The translations under genes were made by a program, and so were the position numbers. DNA of 64,000 bases from Capsaspora owczarzaki ATCC 30864. Lineage: Eukaryota > Opisthokonta > Filasterea. Shown here piece by piece: positions 63,713 through 64,000 of this stretch (positions are counted from its first letter, which is position 1; every line of letters starts with the position of its first letter). The notes below the pieces were generated by a model. It did no database searches. It was not told the DNA's origin and worked only from the letters and a program-made list of their open reading frames with translations. Location of the stretch: NCBI RefSeq assembly GCF_000151315.2, contig NW_011887308.1, positions 373,649 to 437,648 on the forward strand, given 5' to 3'.

Positions 63713-64000
63713 ATACACTCTGCTCTGACGCTCGAATGGTCGACATGTTGGGGGGGGGGGGCGCTTGTTTTCCAGGTACTGCGAGCGAGGCTTCCAAGAC
63801 GAGACGGCGCTCATCGCACACCAGCGCAACACACACTTTCAATGCAAGAACTGCCGGAAGCGACTGACAACCGTCCCAGGCTTGGTGCGCCATTGCAAGA
63901 TCGTGCATGGATACACGCTCGGACATGTGGAGAACGCTCTTCCGCACAAGAGTCGACAGGTCGGATTGAACATCACGGGCATGGCGGGCGTCCCTCCAAA
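63438..64000 (+). CDS. ZNF207: BuGZ/ZNF207-like zinc-finger protein (5' part, runs off right edge)
   Basis: ATG at 63438 gives MGKKRRKVEDALLSCVC. An intron (63491-63775) with a (GCT)n run and a G-run interrupts the first finger after CVCW; the frame resumes as YCERGFQDETALIAHQRN. Two C2H2 fingers follow in the BuGZ arrangement (WYC...AHQRNTH, then FQCKNCRKRLTTVPGLVRHC with KIVHG), then the conserved VENALPHKSRQVGLNITGM segment. By family knowledge BuGZ/ZNF207 binds microtubules and the kinetochore protein BUB3 and also acts in splicing. The Bub3-binding GLEBS region would lie beyond the window. Confidence 0.9.

Overview
The window looks like nuclear DNA of a unicellular holozoan protist, most probably a filasterean such as Capsaspora owczarzaki. 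This is inferred from gene content and architecture, not from a database search. The evidence is genes with many short GT-AG introns, a receptor tyrosine kinase with Cys-rich and Calx-beta ectodomains, conserved opisthokont housekeeping genes (MSH3, ERCC1, ZNF598, TSR3, WDR75, FIP1, a BuGZ/ZNF207 homolog, PITP), and frequent A/T homopolymers and microsatellites in introns and spacers. There are two assembly gaps, at 16444-16572 and 61113-61305.

Layout: 1-2656 is the 5' part of MSH3 (minus strand). From 3.0 to 18.6 kb lies a mobile-element block bracketed by near-identical tRNA-Asp(GTC) cassettes (3002-3073; 18222-18293; 18514-18585). The block holds a MULE transposon with a DDE transposase (3.9-7.7 kb), a virus-like element with a D5-type primase-helicase, a candidate HUH endonuclease and several unrecognised ORFs (7.7-14.2 kb), and a second, internally deleted MULE with 180-bp inverted repeats and a candidate 10-bp target duplication (14180-16938) inserted at the edge of the virus-like element.

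From 18.8 kb the window is host genes. They are a GPI-anchor-like serine beta-lactamase-family protein (18860-20266), a Ste20-type kinase fused to a RasGAP domain (20655-25793, minus), an OTU-like/acyltransferase-like/methyltransferase fusion (26999-29734, minus), a small mitochondrial-type membrane protein (30767-31267) and ZNF598 (31402-34440, minus). A 3.3-kb spacer with little recognisable content precedes the intronless receptor tyrosine kinase (37760-42979). Then come TSR3 (minus), WDR75/UTP17 (plus), PITP (minus), ERCC1 (minus), a 33-exon leucine-rich-repeat gene (54522-60470, minus), FIP1 (plus), and the start of a BuGZ/ZNF207 homolog (plus, runs off the right edge).

Functional themes: TSR3 and WDR75 both act in 18S rRNA and small-subunit biogenesis, and MSH3 and ERCC1 both act in DNA repair. 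The RTK, the kinase-RasGAP fusion and PITP are signalling proteins. I see no operon-like organisation. The points most worth following up are the kinase-RasGAP fusion, the symmetric one-LRR-per-exon array, the virus-like replication module, the ITAM-like spacing in the RTK juxtamembrane segment, and the tRNA-bracketed mobile-element cluster. Exon boundaries were read by eye from splice signals and reading-frame continuity; they are predictions.
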